Shown: positions 62,666 to 64,000 of the stretch, in pieces
How the letters are laid out: each line of letters starts with the position of its first letter
Numbering within the stretch: position 1 is the first letter of the stretch
Assembly: GCA_023333565.1 (NCBI GenBank)
Contig: JAJKFH010004053.1
Span: 4,712,001-4,776,000, forward strand
Direction of reading: 5' to 3'
Source: Puffinus mauretanicus
Lineage: Eukaryota; Chordata; Aves; Procellariiformes; Procellariidae
Length of the DNA stretch: 64,000 nt
Made by a program: the position numbers and the translations under genes
Notes under the pieces: generated by a model
Seen by the model: the letters and a program-made list of their open reading frames with translations, nothing else
Database searches by the model: none
What the model was told of the DNA's origin: nothing

Positions 62666-64000
62666 CTCGGTGTTTTCAGCAGGGCAACCCCAGCGTAGCT
62701 GAAAGCAGAATGAGATCTCGACTGTTGTTTTAACTGAGCTTTGGTTCCTTTTTTTTCTCCCTCCGCATATGGATGTAATATATATTCACAAGCTTTTTTT
62801 CCCCTACCGTTTATAATTTTTTTTTTTTCATTTCCAGTCACGGAGCTTTTCTGGACAAAACAATTATGATCCGAATGTCCTGAGAACCATTCTCTGAAGA
62901 GGCAGTTTTCCTGAACATGTACAGACAAAGGAAATGATTTCCTTACTGAAAGAAATCACTTCAAAGCACCCAGACCAGACCCCGCTCCAGCTCAGGTTTC
63001 CTTTCTGTGCAGCAGCTTGGACAACAGCTCTCACGGAGAGCCGTGCTCCTTGTGCCTGGTTTGGATTTAAGCAGGCGCCGGGCGCTGGGTAGCGGGTACT
63101 CACAAACCAGCCCAGTAACTTCTTTTTCCCTTCCCTCTGCCTTCCCCACACACCACGTCCTTCCTCCTGCACGGTGTTTGCCGCTGCTCAAACATCGGTG
63201 GAGTTCTGGGTTACACGTCTCTAATGTTCAGCGCTCTGGGCAGCACTGTTTATAAGCCATTTCGGCACAACTATGTTGATCTGACACATCTCCTTTCCTA
63301 AAACTCAGCTTGAGTCAAAAACTCTCCCCGGTTGGTCATGATCTTCCTATCACCATCTCTTGTGAAGGTGAGGTGGAGGTGAACAGTACTCGTGAGGATG
63401 AAATGGATTGAGAATGATTTTGCATGACAACTGCTGGGGATCCAATATCTTTCTGTTGGTGTTGCTTACAGAAACAATAATGCCTGGAAACCATCCAATA
63501 CCTGTGTGTTGGCCCATCTTCAACACATGCCAAATTCTTCTCTTGTGGGACAGCCTGGGCACAGCCCACATATATTTATGTGTGATCTCCTAGTCAAACT
63601 GCGATCTATTTTTGCCAGTCTCCCGAGCACAGTCCCTCTTTCCACATCCTGAATGTCATCTCGAACTAGAAGTAGGCTGACTGCTCCAGGAAGTGTTGGA
63701 TGGCACTGCATCTGTATGCCTTTCTTTCTCTCCATGCAGAACGTGGGGCATGGATGTCACACCAGGACCTCACTGGCCTGGACCATGTGTCAAGAGGAAT
63801 GTGAGGCTCATTATTATAGCAGCAGTAGGGCTAAGTACCACGGCACGGATCACTTGCCTGTGGGAAAGGAGACCTGATGTCCAAACAGACATATTATACC
63901 TGTGGCACCTCTGTCCTTCACCAAGATAAACCACTATGCTGCTTCTTCCCTCCATGGATTTGTCTTTGCACAACTGCTCACATCTACTTTCTATGCAGAG
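62666..64000. other. No gene seen to the end of the window
   Basis: A T-rich stretch at 62.74-62.83 kb follows the CpG-rich patch. Frames of up to about 106 codons on both strands overlap each other and none is recognised. Confidence 0.55.

Noticed and set aside
1..64000. Bacterial or phage-type systems, CRISPR arrays, operons
   Set aside because: No compact coding, no regular repeat-spacer array, and clear vertebrate retroelements throughout.

Overview
The window reads as nuclear DNA from a bird. The best evidence is a CR1 LINE 3' end closed by the ATTCTATG octamer repeat (27999-28227), two ERVL-type LTRs of kinds common in avian genomes (45448-46045 and 49976-51067), and worn ancient CR1 and amniote-SINE remnants. 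Repeat density is low and the base composition is mildly AT-rich, as in a bird gene desert or long intron. The lineage is not fixed by sequence alone; a non-galliform bird is my guess from the CR1 and LTR types.

I find no protein-coding gene that I can support. All open frames are short (227 codons at most). The longest ones lie in retroviral LTR or repeat sequence, and the others have no recognisable domain, no convincing splice context and no codon bias. I see no tRNA, rRNA, CRISPR array, operon or bacterial system. The window is therefore best described as non-coding: intergenic or intronic.

Layout. 1-14.5 kb: unique sequence with a degenerate 41-bp repeat (688-790), a possible old SINE (4364-4475), a TAATTA palindrome (6052-6065), a purine tract (9712-9800), a second SINE-like remnant (10040-10125), a TTTTG microsatellite (11881-11931) and a hairpin with AATAAA (13041-13082). 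14.5-15.0 kb: ancient CR1. 16.57-16.87 kb: a hairpin-rich unit with an A-rich end and flanking 7-bp repeats, possibly a retroposon. 18-45 kb: mostly unique, with a young CR1 at 28.0-28.2 kb and several AT-rich stretches that look like conserved non-coding elements. 45.4-47.1 kb: 3' half of an ERVL-like provirus on the minus strand (3' LTR, polypurine tract, 48-bp repeat array). 50.0-51.1 kb: complete solo LTR with perfect 5-bp target duplications. 56.5-62.7 kb: the part most likely to be regulatory, with two CpG-rich patches (57.29-57.67 and 62.17-62.67 kb), enhancer-like AT-rich sequence, a MIR-like SINE and another old CR1.

The most informative points are structural: the 12-bp direct repeat around the CR1, the exact 5-bp duplication around the solo LTR, and a related ~48-bp tandem motif found in both ERVs although they are otherwise different. 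I did not find an undescribed biological system.
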